This document shows, piece by piece, positions 1 to 8,970 of a DNA stretch of 64,000 bases. The notes under the pieces are model-generated. The model was not told the DNA's origin and searched no databases. It saw nothing but the letters and a program-made list of their open reading frames with translations. This DNA comes from Gordonia phthalatica (GTDB lineage: Bacteria; Actinomycetota; Actinomycetes; Mycobacteriales; Mycobacteriaceae), in assembly GCF_001305675.1 (NCBI RefSeq), contig NZ_CP011853.1, positions 2,914,001-2,978,000 on the forward strand, read 5' to 3'. Position 1 is the stretch's first letter. Every line of letters starts with the position of its first letter. Both the position numbers and the translations under genes were made by a program.

Positions 1-1807
1 GCCGCTCACCGCGATCGTCGGCGCGACCGGGTGCGGCGGACGGCGTCAGGTCGTCGCCCGCCTCCAGCCGTGCGATCTCGGCGACGGTGTCGTCGCGCTG
101 GCCCGTCAACTCGCGTTCGGCGCTCTCGGCGTCGGCGAGGTCCCGGTGGATCCGCTCGGTGGCGCGCGCCGCCGAGCGGTCGAGTTCGGCCCGCACCGGG
201 GACTCCCCGTCGAGGCTCTCCGCCCACACCTGTGCGTGGCCGACGAGTTCGTCCGGCTCGGCGTCGAGGCTGATCAGGCTCAGTCCGGTCGCCATTTCGC
301 GGACCGCGTCACGGTACGCCTCGACGGCCGTCTCGACGCCCGCGACCTCACTGTGGAGCGCCTCGGCGCGCCGCGCGAGGTCGGACTCCGCGGAGTCGAG
401 TCGGCTGCGCTGCTGGGCGGCCGCGGCGGTCGCGCGGTCGGCGTCGCGGATCAGTCCGCGCACGTGCCGGATCTGTTCGCGGCGTCGATCCAGGGCGCGA
501 CGCGCGGCCTGTTCGTCGTCGACCACCGACGGATGCTCGGTCGCCATCCCCGCCGCGGCGGCCGCAGTCAGCGCAGCGGCCGCGTTCCGCTGGTGGGCCT
601 CGGCCGTGTGGGCGTGACGTTCGGCGGTCTCCTGGGCCGCGGCTTGATCGCGCTCGGCGCGCTCGCGGGACTGGGCGGCCTGGGTGGCCGCGGCCTCGGC
701 GCGACCCTTGGCCTCGTCGGCCGAGCGTGCCGCGCGATCGAGGCTGTCGGCGTCCTTCATCTCCGGGCTGGCCCGCAGCGCCTGCTCCTGGCCGCGCAGA
801 GCGCCCAGACGCTCCTGCGTCTGTACCTTCTCCGCGTCCAGCCGCGCCTCCGAAGCGAGCGCGGCCGCGCGCTGCTCCTGCGCTTCGTGCAGTTCGCGGC
901 CCACTCCCTCGTACGCCGAATGAGCCAGCCGCACATCGGTTGTCGCTCGTTTGGATGCCACCGCGGAGTACCCGCGATAGTGCCGCAGGAAACCCTCCGC
1001 CGCGGTCAATGTCTGACGGGCGGCCGCGATGCCGACGCGCTCCTCGTCCAACGACCGGAACGATTCGGCGACGTCGGCGATCAGCGCCTGGCTCGGCGGC
1101 GCGAGGGCTTCGGTCAACGCCGACGACAGCGCCTTCTCGTCCGGCCGCTTCGACAGTTGCGGCTGACGCAGTTGGATCAACAGGTCGATCAGCGCGCTGT
1201 ACCGGTCGGCTCCGAGACCGAACATCGCCTCGTCGACCGCACGGCGATACTGCTCCTGCGTGGTGTAGACCTGACCGCCCGAACCCGGTTCGAGCGCGTC
1301 GCGCAGCCGGTCCGGAGTCAGGACGGTGCGGTGCTCGTCGACCAGCAGCAACTGCTCGCCGATCCGCTGGGACGTGACGAAGAACCACTGTTTGACGATG
1401 CCGCGACCCGACGCCGCTTTGAGCCCGATGCCGATCGTCGTGAAGTGCTCCACACCGTCGTCGTCGATCCGCCCGAACTCGGCCCACGTGTAGCCGGTGC
1501 GTTCCGACTGCGGGTGCGCACCGCCCAGCAGCAGATTCCAGTCCATCTTCTTCTTGGGGTCGGCGTCCGGCTCCACCCGCCGCGACACGATCGACCCGTC
1601 GAGCAGGAACGGCAGCGTCAGCGCAAGCACCTTCGACTTGCCGGTGCCGTTGTTGCCGCGCAACAGCAGTCGGCCGTCGTGGAACCAGAACTGCTCGTCG
1701 TCGTAGTAGAACAGGTCCACGAGCCCGAGCCTGAGCGGCTGCCAGCGCGAGAGCGTCGGGCTCGGGAGGGAGTCCGGAACCGGTGTGCTGCGGACGGATT
1801 CGGTCAT
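1..1807 (-). CDS. jetC: JetC-like SMC/SbcC ATPase of type III Wadjet system (partial)
   Basis: The frame runs open from the window edge to an ATG at 1807, giving the N-terminal 602 residues. A Walker A motif, GNNGTGKS, lies at residues 51-58, followed by long Ala/Arg/Glu-rich coiled-coil sequence, as in the TIGR02680 family of SMC-like ATPases. The ATG overlaps the jetB stop (ATGA), so the two are translationally coupled. In type III Wadjet systems JetC is the MukB/SMC-like motor that works with JetA and JetB to recognise and restrict plasmids. The head C-terminus and jetD (DUF2399) should lie left of the window. Family assignment is firm; activity is inferred. Confidence 0.85.
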   Translation of the reverse strand, partial: MTESVRSTPVPDSLPSPTLSRWQPLRLGLVDLFYYDDEQFWFHDGRLLLRGNNGTGKSKVLALTLPFLLDGSIVSRRVEPDADPKKKMDWNLLLGGAHPQSERTGYTWAEFGRIDDDGVEHFTTIGIGLKAASGRGIVKQWFFVTSQRIGEQLLLVDEHRTVLTPDRLRDALEPGSGGQVYTTQEQYRRAVDEAMFGLGADRYSALIDLLIQLRQPQLSKRPDEKALSSALTEALAPPSQALIADVAESFRSLDEERVGIAAARQTLTAAEGFLRHYRGYSAVASKRATTDVRLAHSAYEGVGRELHEAQEQRAAALASEARLDAEKVQTQERLGALRGQEQALRASPEMKDADSLDRAARSADEAKGRAEAAATQAAQSRERAERDQAAAQETAERHAHTAEAHQRNAAAALTAAAAAGMATEHPSVVDDEQAARRALDRRREQIRHVRGLIRDADRATAAAAQQRSRLDSAESDLARRAEALHSEVAGVETAVEAYRDAVREMATGLSLISLDAEPDELVGHAQVWAESLDGESPVRAELDRSAARATERIHRDLADAESAERELTGQRDDTVAEIARLEAGDDLTPSAAPGRADDRGER

Positions 1808-3066
1808 CGAGACTTCCTGTCGCGGGTGGGCTTGCTGCTGTCACGGATGGTCGGGGCGCTCACCGCGAAGCGTCGGAGAGCGGGCAGCGACTGCACGACG
1901 GCGCCCGCGCCGACGCCGGTGACGGACACCAGACCGAGGCCGACCAGGCGGTCGAGCGCCTCGTCGGTGAGGATCACCTCGGCACCCGGCTCACGGGTGG
2001 ACTTGCGCCAGTACGACGAGTGGTCGGTGGCGAAGCCGCGCATCACCCGGTGCAGCGCACCGACGGTCGACGACCCGGCGGACGCCAGATGCTCGGCGAG
2101 CAGCAGCGTCGCATGGCCGTCGGTCCCCTGCTCCGGCATGCGCAGGTCGGTGAGCTGGTCGTCCGGGTCCACGAGGGCCACGCCCTCGGCGCGCAGTTCC
2201 GCGACGAGTCCGGTGGCCGCGACGAGACGGTTGGTCAGCGGCACCCGCTGCCCCGTGAGGTAGGCGCGCTCGGCATCGGGCAACTCGTCGTAGTAGACGA
2301 CCGGGTCGCACAGCAGGCGACGGGAAACAGCTTGGCGCAGGAGACGATTCGATTCTTCGTCGGTGTACGCAGGCGGCGGCTCGTGGAGTGCTTCCTCGAT
2401 CCGGTCGATGTTCGGCGAATCCCCGAGCGACGAGGCGATCAGGCCCGGTGAATGCCTGCTCGAGAGCATCGTCGAGAGCATGCGCCGGTCGACGTCGTAC
2501 AGCGCGTCACCGTCGGCGGACACGTACGACTCCTCGTCGCCGGCGACACGGACGAGGACACCGTATTCGAGGAGCACCCGGATCGCGGCGACGAGATCGG
2601 ACCGCTCCGCGCGCGTGCCGAGGGTGAATTCGATGCTCTCCAGTCCCGGTTGCCGCGCGGCGAGGACTAGATCACCGGCGAGTTTGCCGAGCGATGTCTG
2701 CAGGTCGGAGCGTTCCAGAACGGCCAGCGACAAGCAGAGCAGGACGTACCGGCGGCGGGTGAAGGGTGGATCGCCCTTCTTCGCGCGCGCCGGATGGCGC
2801 TCGGCGATCGCCGCGGCGGTCGGGCCGACCGGCGCGTACGAGGTCAAGAGGCGAATCGTCTCGCCGTCGACCACCAACCGCCAGCCGGTCTCCGCCGCGA
2901 ACCATGCGCGCACGGCGTCGGCGTGACGTCGGGCCAGACGGAACAGTTCCCCGTCGCGTTGCGCGGACAGGACCGGGCGGGCCAGGAGCGCACGCACCAC
3001 CCGGATGCGCGCCTCGGCGTCCCTGGCCTCGAGCACGTCGGCGACGCCGGTGCCGCGCTGCGTCAT
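1804..3066 (-). CDS. jetB: JetB-like DUF2398/TIGR02678 protein of type III Wadjet system
   Basis: This 420-residue protein has the features of the TIGR02678 (DUF2398) family, the KITE-like partner of the SMC ATPase in type III Wadjet. The N-terminal half carries a segment ending in WRLVVDGETIRLL and a helical block rich in Arg/Ala, followed by basic winged-helix-like regions. It overlaps jetA upstream (stop/start around 3063-3066) and jetC downstream by 4 bp, making one tightly coupled operon. There is no sign of truncation. Its role is to bridge the kleisin-like JetA and the JetC heads; this is known of the family and not shown by the sequence itself. Confidence 0.85.
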   Translation of the reverse strand: MTQRGTGVADVLEARDAEARIRVVRALLARPVLSAQRDGELFRLARRHADAVRAWFAAETGWRLVVDGETIRLLTSYAPVGPTAAAIAERHPARAKKGDPPFTRRRYVLLCLSLAVLERSDLQTSLGKLAGDLVLAARQPGLESIEFTLGTRAERSDLVAAIRVLLEYGVLVRVAGDEESYVSADGDALYDVDRRMLSTMLSSRHSPGLIASSLGDSPNIDRIEEALHEPPPAYTDEESNRLLRQAVSRRLLCDPVVYYDELPDAERAYLTGQRVPLTNRLVAATGLVAELRAEGVALVDPDDQLTDLRMPEQGTDGHATLLLAEHLASAGSSTVGALHRVMRGFATDHSSYWRKSTREPGAEVILTDEALDRLVGLGLVSVTGVGAGAVVQSLPALRRFAVSAPTIRDSSKPTRDRKSR

Positions 3067-4682
3067 CGTGCCGCCGCCGGTTCCGCCGCCTGCCGACCGA
3101 GTAGTGAGCCGACGGCGGGGGCGATGTCGACGAGATGATCGGTGCCGACGAGGTCGCCGTCGGGCGTGCTGATCGTCATCTGGCCCGCGCCCTCGATACG
3201 GGTCAGCGTGATGACCAGTTCGCCGTCGGACGTGTTGACCTGTGCGTGCGTGCCCGTCGGACCGATCGCCGACAGCGCGTCGCCGAGCAGCCCGAGGAAC
3301 AGGCGAAACGCCTGCGGGTCGAGGGTCCCGAACTCCGACATCAGGCGCGGCCCGTCGGTGAGGATCCGACGCCGCGCCTGTGCCGTCTGCTCGGACTCGG
3401 CGCGCGACTGCGCCGCCAGCATCGCCTTGGCCGCAGTCCGGTCGGCGACGCGCGATGCCTTACCGCGCCGCTCGTAGGATCCGGTGCGACGCAGTTGCGG
3501 ACTGATCTCCACCGGTGGCGCCTCTGCCCACGGCACGTTGGTCGGCAGTTCGGCGTCGGCCCACGCGTCTTCGGTTGCCGTGGTCACGCTCAAGTGGCGG
3601 ACCGGTGTCAGGCCGAAGGCGCTGCGCCACAGTCGATGCCGATCGCCGTCCGCGGGGAGCGTCGCGAACCAGGTGGCGAGGGTGAGGAAGTCGTGGGTGC
3701 GGTCGGTGCGGCCGCCCGCCTTCTCGTGCAGCGCTCGGACCACCGAGAGCAGCGCCGGGATCGCGGCGCGGGCGCGCGAGCGCAGGAGACGTGATTCGCT
3801 CTCGCGCTCGCGGGTGCTGACGAACCAGTCGGTCAGGCCCGACCACTGTCGCAGCCAGACCGACCGTGCCGCCTCGTACGCGGCGTCGGCGTCGCCCGGT
3901 GCGGCGTCGATCGTCTCGCGGGCGGCTGCCGTGTCGGCGAGGAAGTCGACGGCGTCCGGCGGAATGGCCGCGAGCAGTTCGCTGATCGCCGCCCCCTTGG
4001 TCAGCAGGTCGCCGATGAACCGCTCGAGGTACTCGATCAGTTGCTCCTTGTACGCCAGGAACGCTTCGACGTCGGCATCGTGCAGGTCGATGGTCCGCTG
4101 GATGGAGCCCATGAAGGCGACGGCGTTCTCCGCCAGCTCCGAGAACCGATCTCGCAGGCCGCGCAGCGTCTGATGCAGCAGTGCCGGGTCGGCGTCCGCG
4201 CGCGAGGCGGTATCGGCGACCGTTTCCCGCAGGGACGTCAACAGCACGACGATGTCTTCCAGCGCCACCGACTGGAGGGCTCCTCGTGATCCGAGGGCCG
4301 CATCGTATTGTGCGAGCGCGCGCTCGGCCGCCTCACCTTCGCGCGACAACTGGTACAGCATGCGCCGACGGTAGAAGTCCGCGAGCGCGGTGACGCGGCT
4401 GGAGTCCGCGAACGCGAGGACGTTGCCCCATTCCGGTCGTGCCAGCCGTTCGAGGGCGTCGCCGATCGTGTCTTCGTAGACCAGTTCGCCGCCGTCGGCG
4501 GAGACGGCGGCAGCCACCTGATCCGGTCGGACGTGGACGGTGAAGCGTTCCTTCTCGCTCATGAGCGCACGCATCACGCGCCGGTACAGCGGCGCGTTCG
4601 GCGCACTGAGGTATGCGAAGGGCCCATACCCGTCGAGGGGGAGGTCGGTGCCTTCCGTTGCATCGCCCACGCCGTGCGTCAT
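3063..4682 (-). CDS. jetA: JetA-like DUF2397/TIGR02677 protein of type III Wadjet system
   Basis: This 539-residue first gene of the operon begins with the family-typical FAYLSAPNAPLYRRVMRALMSEKERF block (residues about 22-48), characteristic of TIGR02677/DUF2397, the kleisin-like subunit of type III Wadjet. A mostly helical middle region follows. The ATG at 4682 is chosen because conserved sequence starts shortly after it; a GGAG lies further upstream than ideal. The promoter should be in the 207-bp gap before lplA (4683-4889), where I see no further gene. With jetB and jetC it supports a complete defence operon whose jetD is out of view. Confidence 0.85.
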   Translation of the reverse strand: MTHGVGDATEGTDLPLDGYGPFAYLSAPNAPLYRRVMRALMSEKERFTVHVRPDQVAAAVSADGGELVYEDTIGDALERLARPEWGNVLAFADSSRVTALADFYRRRMLYQLSREGEAAERALAQYDAALGSRGALQSVALEDIVVLLTSLRETVADTASRADADPALLHQTLRGLRDRFSELAENAVAFMGSIQRTIDLHDADVEAFLAYKEQLIEYLERFIGDLLTKGAAISELLAAIPPDAVDFLADTAAARETIDAAPGDADAAYEAARSVWLRQWSGLTDWFVSTRERESESRLLRSRARAAIPALLSVVRALHEKAGGRTDRTHDFLTLATWFATLPADGDRHRLWRSAFGLTPVRHLSVTTATEDAWADAELPTNVPWAEAPPVEISPQLRRTGSYERRGKASRVADRTAAKAMLAAQSRAESEQTAQARRRILTDGPRLMSEFGTLDPQAFRLFLGLLGDALSAIGPTGTHAQVNTSDGELVITLTRIEGAGQMTISTPDGDLVGTDHLVDIAPAVGSLLGRQAAEPAAAR

Positions 4683-4889
4683 GCCACCATGGTGTCATCT
4701 CCGTCTGACATCACCGGTACCCAGTGCTCGCTGAACTAGCCGTCACCCAGACGCATTCGCCTTCGGGCCTGTTGACGACCCGCGGGACCCTCGATGAGAC
4801 TCTCGACCGGCGAGGCCGGCACGGCATCACCCGACGCTCGGCCACGGCGAGTCCCGCACCAGAACCCGGCATCGTGGGATGTGCTGCGG

Positions 4890-5939
4890 TTACGGCACCC
4901 GGTACGTCCACTCTCGGCTGCTGAACTTCGACGCCACCAACTCGCGCGCCTTCGTCAGCTCAGCCTCGGTGTAGGCGGCTTCGCGCGTCGCGTAACGGCT
5001 GCGGAAGTGCTGGAGGAAGGCATCGATGATGTCGGCGCGCGCCATGCCGGTCTGGGAGCGCATCGGGTCGACGCGTTTGCCGGAGCTGGTGATGCCCTTG
5101 TCGGACATCTTCTCCCGTCCGATCCGCAGGACTTCGGTCATCTTGTCGGCGTCGATGTCGTACGACATCGTCACGTGGTGCAGCACCGCCCCGTCGACGA
5201 TCCGTTTCTGGGCGGCGCCGCCGATCTTGCCGTGCTCGGAGACGATGTCGTTGATCGGCACGTACCGCGCGGTGATCCCGACGTCGGCGAGGGCGCCCAT
5301 CACCCAGCGGTCGAGGAACGCGTACGACTGCTCGAAGCTGAGGCCGTCGACCAGCGAGGTCGGCACCACCAGCGAATAGGTGATGCAGTTGCCGGGTTCC
5401 ATGAACATGGCGCCGCCGCCGGAGATCCGCCGCACGATCCCGATGCCGTGCCGGGCCGCGGCCTCCTCGTCGACCTCATTGCGCACCGACTGGAACGAGC
5501 CGATCACCACCAGCGGTGAGTCCCAGTCCCAGAACCGCAGCGTCGGCGGCCGGATGCCCGCGGCCACCTCGCGGAGGAGCACCTCGTCGAGCGCGACGTG
5601 CATGGCCGGCGGCAGGACGACGGGTTCGATGACGTCGAAGACGTGGTCGTACCAGCCGGTCGCGTGGCCGAGGGCGCGACGGATCGCGATCCCCACCGAC
5701 GTGGACGTGAAGCCGATCATCGACGCATCGTCGGGCAGGGCCGCGTCGATCCGCTCCCCCAACTGCGTGGCCGACGCCGACATCGGCGCACCGATCAACG
5801 CACCGGTGATGACCTCGAGGGCGTCGTCGGGTTCGAGGAAGAAGTCGCCGGAGAGCGCGACGCTCCTCAGCTGATCGCCTGCGATCTCGACGTCGACGAC
5901 GACCAGCTTGCCGCCGGGGACCTTGTATTCACCGTGCAC
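4890..5939 (-). CDS. lplA: Lipoate-protein ligase A family protein
   Basis: This 349-residue member of the biotin/lipoate ligase (BPL_LplA_LipB) fold attaches lipoate or a related acyl group to lipoyl domains. The signature RRISGGGAMF lies at residues 170-179 and the catalytic-lysine segment KIGGAAQK at 238-245. An N-terminal accessory domain of about 85 residues (starting VHGEYKVPGG) precedes the catalytic part, an arrangement seen in actinobacterial homologues. The GTG at 5939 is chosen because upstream frame sequence loses family character. The exact acyl substrate (lipoate or octanoate) cannot be told from sequence. It is divergent from the membrane protein gene at 6078. Confidence 0.85.
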   Translation of the reverse strand: MHGEYKVPGGKLVVVDVEIAGDQLRSVALSGDFFLEPDDALEVITGALIGAPMSASATQLGERIDAALPDDASMIGFTSTSVGIAIRRALGHATGWYDHVFDVIEPVVLPPAMHVALDEVLLREVAAGIRPPTLRFWDWDSPLVVIGSFQSVRNEVDEEAAARHGIGIVRRISGGGAMFMEPGNCITYSLVVPTSLVDGLSFEQSYAFLDRWVMGALADVGITARYVPINDIVSEHGKIGGAAQKRIVDGAVLHHVTMSYDIDADKMTEVLRIGREKMSDKGITSSGKRVDPMRSQTGMARADIIDAFLQHFRSRYATREAAYTEAELTKARELVASKFSSREWTYRVP

Positions 5940-6077
5940 GCGATCCAGCGTATTCGAGGTGCCGCCTGTGACGTTTCGCTGTGAATGCCCGCACCGAACC
6001 GCCGACCGCGCGGCCTGACGGCGCATGCCTGACCGAACCCCGTCGAACAGATCACCTCGGACCGCTACCGTTACGCC

Positions 6078-6698
6078 ATGGCCAGCATTCTGATCGGTGT
6101 TCTCGCCGCTGTCATCGGCGCCCTGTTCTGTTTTCGCGGCGTGGTCGCCATGCGCGTGGTGATCGCGATCTGGGGCGCGTTCGTCGGTTTCACCGTCGGT
6201 GCCGGCCTGGTCGCCGCGTTCACCGGCGACGGCTACCTGTCGACGGCGCTCGGTTGGATCGTCGGCGTCGTCGGCGCGGTGCTGTTCGCGTTCCTGGCGT
6301 ACCTGTTCTACGTGGTCGGCGTGATCCTCGCGATGGCGTCGATCGGTTTCGCGATCGGCACCGCGCTGATCGCCGCCCTCGGCGTCACGTGGAGTTGGGT
6401 GGTGGTCCTGGTCGGCGTGATCGCCGGCGTCCTCCTCGCCGTCGCCGCAATCAAACTGAACCTGCCGTCCATCCTGCTCGTGGTGCTCAGCGCGGTCGGT
6501 GGTTCGACGGCGATCGTCGGTGGACTGATGCTCATCGTCCGCACCATCTCCCTCGACGACTTCAGCCGCGCCAACGTCACCGCGACCATGGGCCACGGCT
6601 GGTGGTGGTACGTCATCTACCTCGTGCTGATCATCGCCGGCGTCCTCGCTCAGGTGAAGGTGTTGGATCGGGAGAAGTCGCTGCAGCAGCAATGGTGA
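6078..6698 (+). CDS. DUF4203/TMEM198-like integral membrane protein
   Basis: This 206-residue, almost entirely hydrophobic protein has about six to seven predicted transmembrane helices with repeated Gly-rich segments (for example VGVVGAVLFAFLAYLF). The pattern matches the DUF4203 / TM198-like family, whose bacterial function is unknown. The C-terminus, VKVLDREKSLQQQW, is polar and probably cytoplasmic. The ATG starts directly at a hydrophobic stretch, and the gene is divergent from lplA across a 138-bp gap. No enzymatic motif is visible. Confidence 0.75.
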   Translation: MASILIGVLAAVIGALFCFRGVVAMRVVIAIWGAFVGFTVGAGLVAAFTGDGYLSTALGWIVGVVGAVLFAFLAYLFYVVGVILAMASIGFAIGTALIAALGVTWSWVVVLVGVIAGVLLAVAAIKLNLPSILLVVLSAVGGSTAIVGGLMLIVRTISLDDFSRANVTATMGHGWWWYVIYLVLIIAGVLAQVKVLDREKSLQQQW

Positions 6699-6868
6699 CG
6701 CACTCCCTGACGGAGGCGCGACGACGGCATCGTTCAGGCCTATCGGCAGGTCGCTGCGGATCAGCGAGTTCGACTGCGACGGAGCGGACCAGACCCCACT
6801 GCTCGGACCTGCACTCTCCGGGCTTCTCGATACGCCGATTCCCGTCGTTGCAGCACAACACACCCGAG

Positions 6869-6907
6869 TTCGCACACCTGTGCGAAGGAGTCGGCTCGGT
6901 GTGCGAA
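6869..6907. promoter_or_regulatory. Candidate operator: palindrome plus extra half-site
   Basis: A perfect inverted repeat, TTCGCACACCTGTGCGAA (8-bp arms, 2-bp spacer), lies at 6869-6886, and a third copy of the half-site TGTGCGAA at 6900-6907. All sit 40-80 bp upstream of the gene at 6946, where a repressor or activator would bind. The regulator is unknown. The rest of the gap 6699-6945 shows nothing else I can support. Confidence 0.45.
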
Positions 6908-6945
6908 AGTAGAGGAACCATTTCGTCCATGGGAAGGGCCCGCTC

Positions 6946-7665
6946 ATGCCTCCGCGCCGTCGTCCGATCACCGCGTCTTTGACTGCCGACGACATCGCCG
7001 CTCTCGCCGCAGCACTGGCCGACGGTAAGCGTGCGACGGTCTACCTGCGTGAGGGAACGCCGAGCCTCGGCCTCGCCCCCGGTGCCTCGGCACGTGTCGT
7101 GTCGATCGACGGCACCACCCTGACGATCAAGCCGACCGGCGTCAACGACGAACTCCCCTACGAGGCCGACGAACTGCGGATCACCAAGGCCGCTCCCCCG
7201 GAACCGGAGAAGCCGAAGAAAGCGGCACCGGCCAGGAAACCCAGACCTGCCGCGCCACCGGCCCGCAAGCTCGCCGCGACGCCGACATCCGCCGCCCCGA
7301 AACCTATGCCGACTGACGGCAAGCCCGTGGCAGCATCCGCGAAGAAGGCGCCGACGAAACCCGCCCGCCGCTCCGGCGCCAAGAAGCCGCCCGCGTCCGT
7401 GACGGTCACGCTGTTCGGCTCGTCGGACAACGAGTGGTCGGTCGCGGTGACCCGAGGCGGCCGCAAACCGACCCGATCACGCCGCGTCCCACCGGATTCA
7501 GTGGAATCTGCAATGCAGGAGCTCGGCGACGCCGCCGCGCTCGACGCCGCCTCGTCGGTCTTGAACGCGGCTCGCGAGGAAGCACAGCGACGAGTCGAAG
7601 AGTTGAGTCGAGAGCTGCAGGCGGCCCGCGAAGCGTTGGCCGCACTGGAAGGCTCCGCCGACTGA
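6946..7665 (+). CDS. DUF6319-like uncharacterised protein
   Basis: This 239-residue protein has three parts. An N-terminal globular domain (about 1-85, containing LTADDIAALAAALADGKR and a beta-rich stretch with RVVSIDGTTLTIKP) is followed by a low-complexity Ala/Pro/Lys linker (about 86-145). A second small domain then ends in a coiled-coil helix rich in Glu/Arg/Ala (about 185-239). The family resembles actinobacterial DUF6319 proteins; the basic linker would allow nucleic-acid contact, but this is speculation. A palindromic candidate operator lies upstream. No catalytic motif is visible. Confidence 0.6.
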   Translation: MPPRRRPITASLTADDIAALAAALADGKRATVYLREGTPSLGLAPGASARVVSIDGTTLTIKPTGVNDELPYEADELRITKAAPPEPEKPKKAAPARKPRPAAPPARKLAATPTSAAPKPMPTDGKPVAASAKKAPTKPARRSGAKKPPASVTVTLFGSSDNEWSVAVTRGGRKPTRSRRVPPDSVESAMQELGDAAALDAASSVLNAAREEAQRRVEELSRELQAAREALAALEGSAD

Positions 7666-7809
7666 AGCCAGTCGGCCGCCGTCTTCACCGGTCACGGATG
7701 CTGTGACCCCCGAAGCGCGACGGGCACAGCTGACCCCGCTGCGTTACTCCCCGGTAACTCCTGGGAGTGTCCCGGCACACAGACCCTCAAACCCTGAGAT
7801 GATCAACAT

Positions 7810-8793
7810 ATGCGTTCGACGTGCAGCCTCTACATCGACACCGGATACCTCCTCGCCTCGGCCGCGACCCGCGTATCCGGAACCTCGCTGCGCGCCAGCA
7901 TCAACGTCGACTACCCGTGCCTGATCAACACCCTGATCGACGCCGCAGAGGAGCTGTCAGGCCTGCCGATCCTGCGCGTGCACTGGTACGACTCCGCGCG
8001 GCACGGCGTACCCGACTCGCAGCAGGAACGGATCGGCGAGCTCGCCAAGGTGAAACTGCGCCTCGGCCGCTTCGGCTATGACGGCGAACAGAAGGGCGTC
8101 GACCTCCGCATCGGCCTCGACCTCGTCACCCACGCACGCAACAACACCTCCGACGTGTTCTTCCTGGTCTCCGGCGACGACGATCTGACCGAAGCCGTCG
8201 AAGAAGCCCAGGTCCACGGCGTGGAAGTGGTGGTGCTGGCGGTGCCCGCGACGGGCGGGAAGTCGCACGGCGTGAGCCGCCACCTGCTCCGCGCCGCCGA
8301 CGACCTGCACACCATCGACGGCACCGCGATCGACAAGGCCGTACTGAAGGTGGAGCGGCAGACCGCCCCGCCTCCCGAGGAGCCGGTCACTGCGAAGCCC
8401 GGCCCGATTCCACAGAAGCCGGCCGCACGAACCCCGCTCGATGTCGCCGCTGCCGCCGCCGCTGCTCGCAACGCTCCGGCCGCACCGCAGCCGTCGGGAG
8501 TCCTCGCGTACAGCTCGACCACCGGTTCGGTGAGCCATGTGATGCCCGAGTACGACCTCGCCGAGGACGACGCCACGATCGACGGCGTCGTCGACCGCGT
8601 CCTCGTCGCCTTCCGCGAGAGCGCGACGCCCGAGCAGTTGCAGCAGCTCAAGCAAGCGCGGCCGTCGATCCCACCGGACATCGACCGCGCGCTGCTGCTC
8701 GATGCGTCCGAGGCGCTGGACCGCTACACGGTCGACGAAAGCGTCCGCTACCGTCTGCGCGCCCGGTTCTGGGAGATGCACGACGAGAAGTAG
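7810..8793 (+). CDS. NYN domain (PIN-like nuclease) protein
   Basis: This 327-residue protein has an N-terminal NYN/PIN-like domain. It shows LYIDTGYLL at residues 6-14 with the first acidic residue, the basic/acidic centre KGVDLRIGLDLVTHA near 97-111, and VSGDDDLTEAVEEAQ near 120-134. These are the conserved aspartates that bind metal in NYN ribonucleases. A Pro/Ala linker (about 185-235) leads to a C-terminal helical domain that may bind a partner or RNA. Its RNA target is unknown. The stop lies about 45 bp before the IS element that has landed downstream. Confidence 0.8.
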   Translation: MRSTCSLYIDTGYLLASAATRVSGTSLRASINVDYPCLINTLIDAAEELSGLPILRVHWYDSARHGVPDSQQERIGELAKVKLRLGRFGYDGEQKGVDLRIGLDLVTHARNNTSDVFFLVSGDDDLTEAVEEAQVHGVEVVVLAVPATGGKSHGVSRHLLRAADDLHTIDGTAIDKAVLKVERQTAPPPEEPVTAKPGPIPQKPAARTPLDVAAAAAAARNAPAAPQPSGVLAYSSTTGSVSHVMPEYDLAEDDATIDGVVDRVLVAFRESATPEQLQQLKQARPSIPPDIDRALLLDASEALDRYTVDESVRYRLRARFWEMHDEK

Positions 8794-8839
8794 GCGGACC
8801 GCGCGTCTGTCCCGACGAGTCTTCAAGCACCTACCGCTG

Positions 8840-8890
8840 AAATCAGGCGTCTCAGCGTCCTCCGACGGCAATCTCGGGCTGTTGCAGTTT
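8840..8890 (+). repeat. IS terminal inverted repeat (end beside NYN gene)
   Basis: A terminal repeat of about 51 bp matches the reverse complement of 10740-10789 with a few mismatches and a 1-bp length difference in the middle. It lies about 80 bp past the transposase stop. Confidence 0.8.
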
Positions 8891-8970
8891 CGGAATTGAC
8901 AATCGCGTTCCTCTCGTCGGCCGACTGGATACTCGGTCGTCGGGAGGGGCTGGTCCTTGCATTCGCCCTC

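Noticed and set aside
146..2263. 705-codon plus-strand ORF opposite jetB/jetC
   Set aside because: It is antisense to two genes with clear domain matches and has the composition of a high-GC mirror frame.
6869..6886. LexA (SOS) box
   Set aside because: The palindrome does not fit the CGAACNNNNGTTCG mycobacterial consensus.
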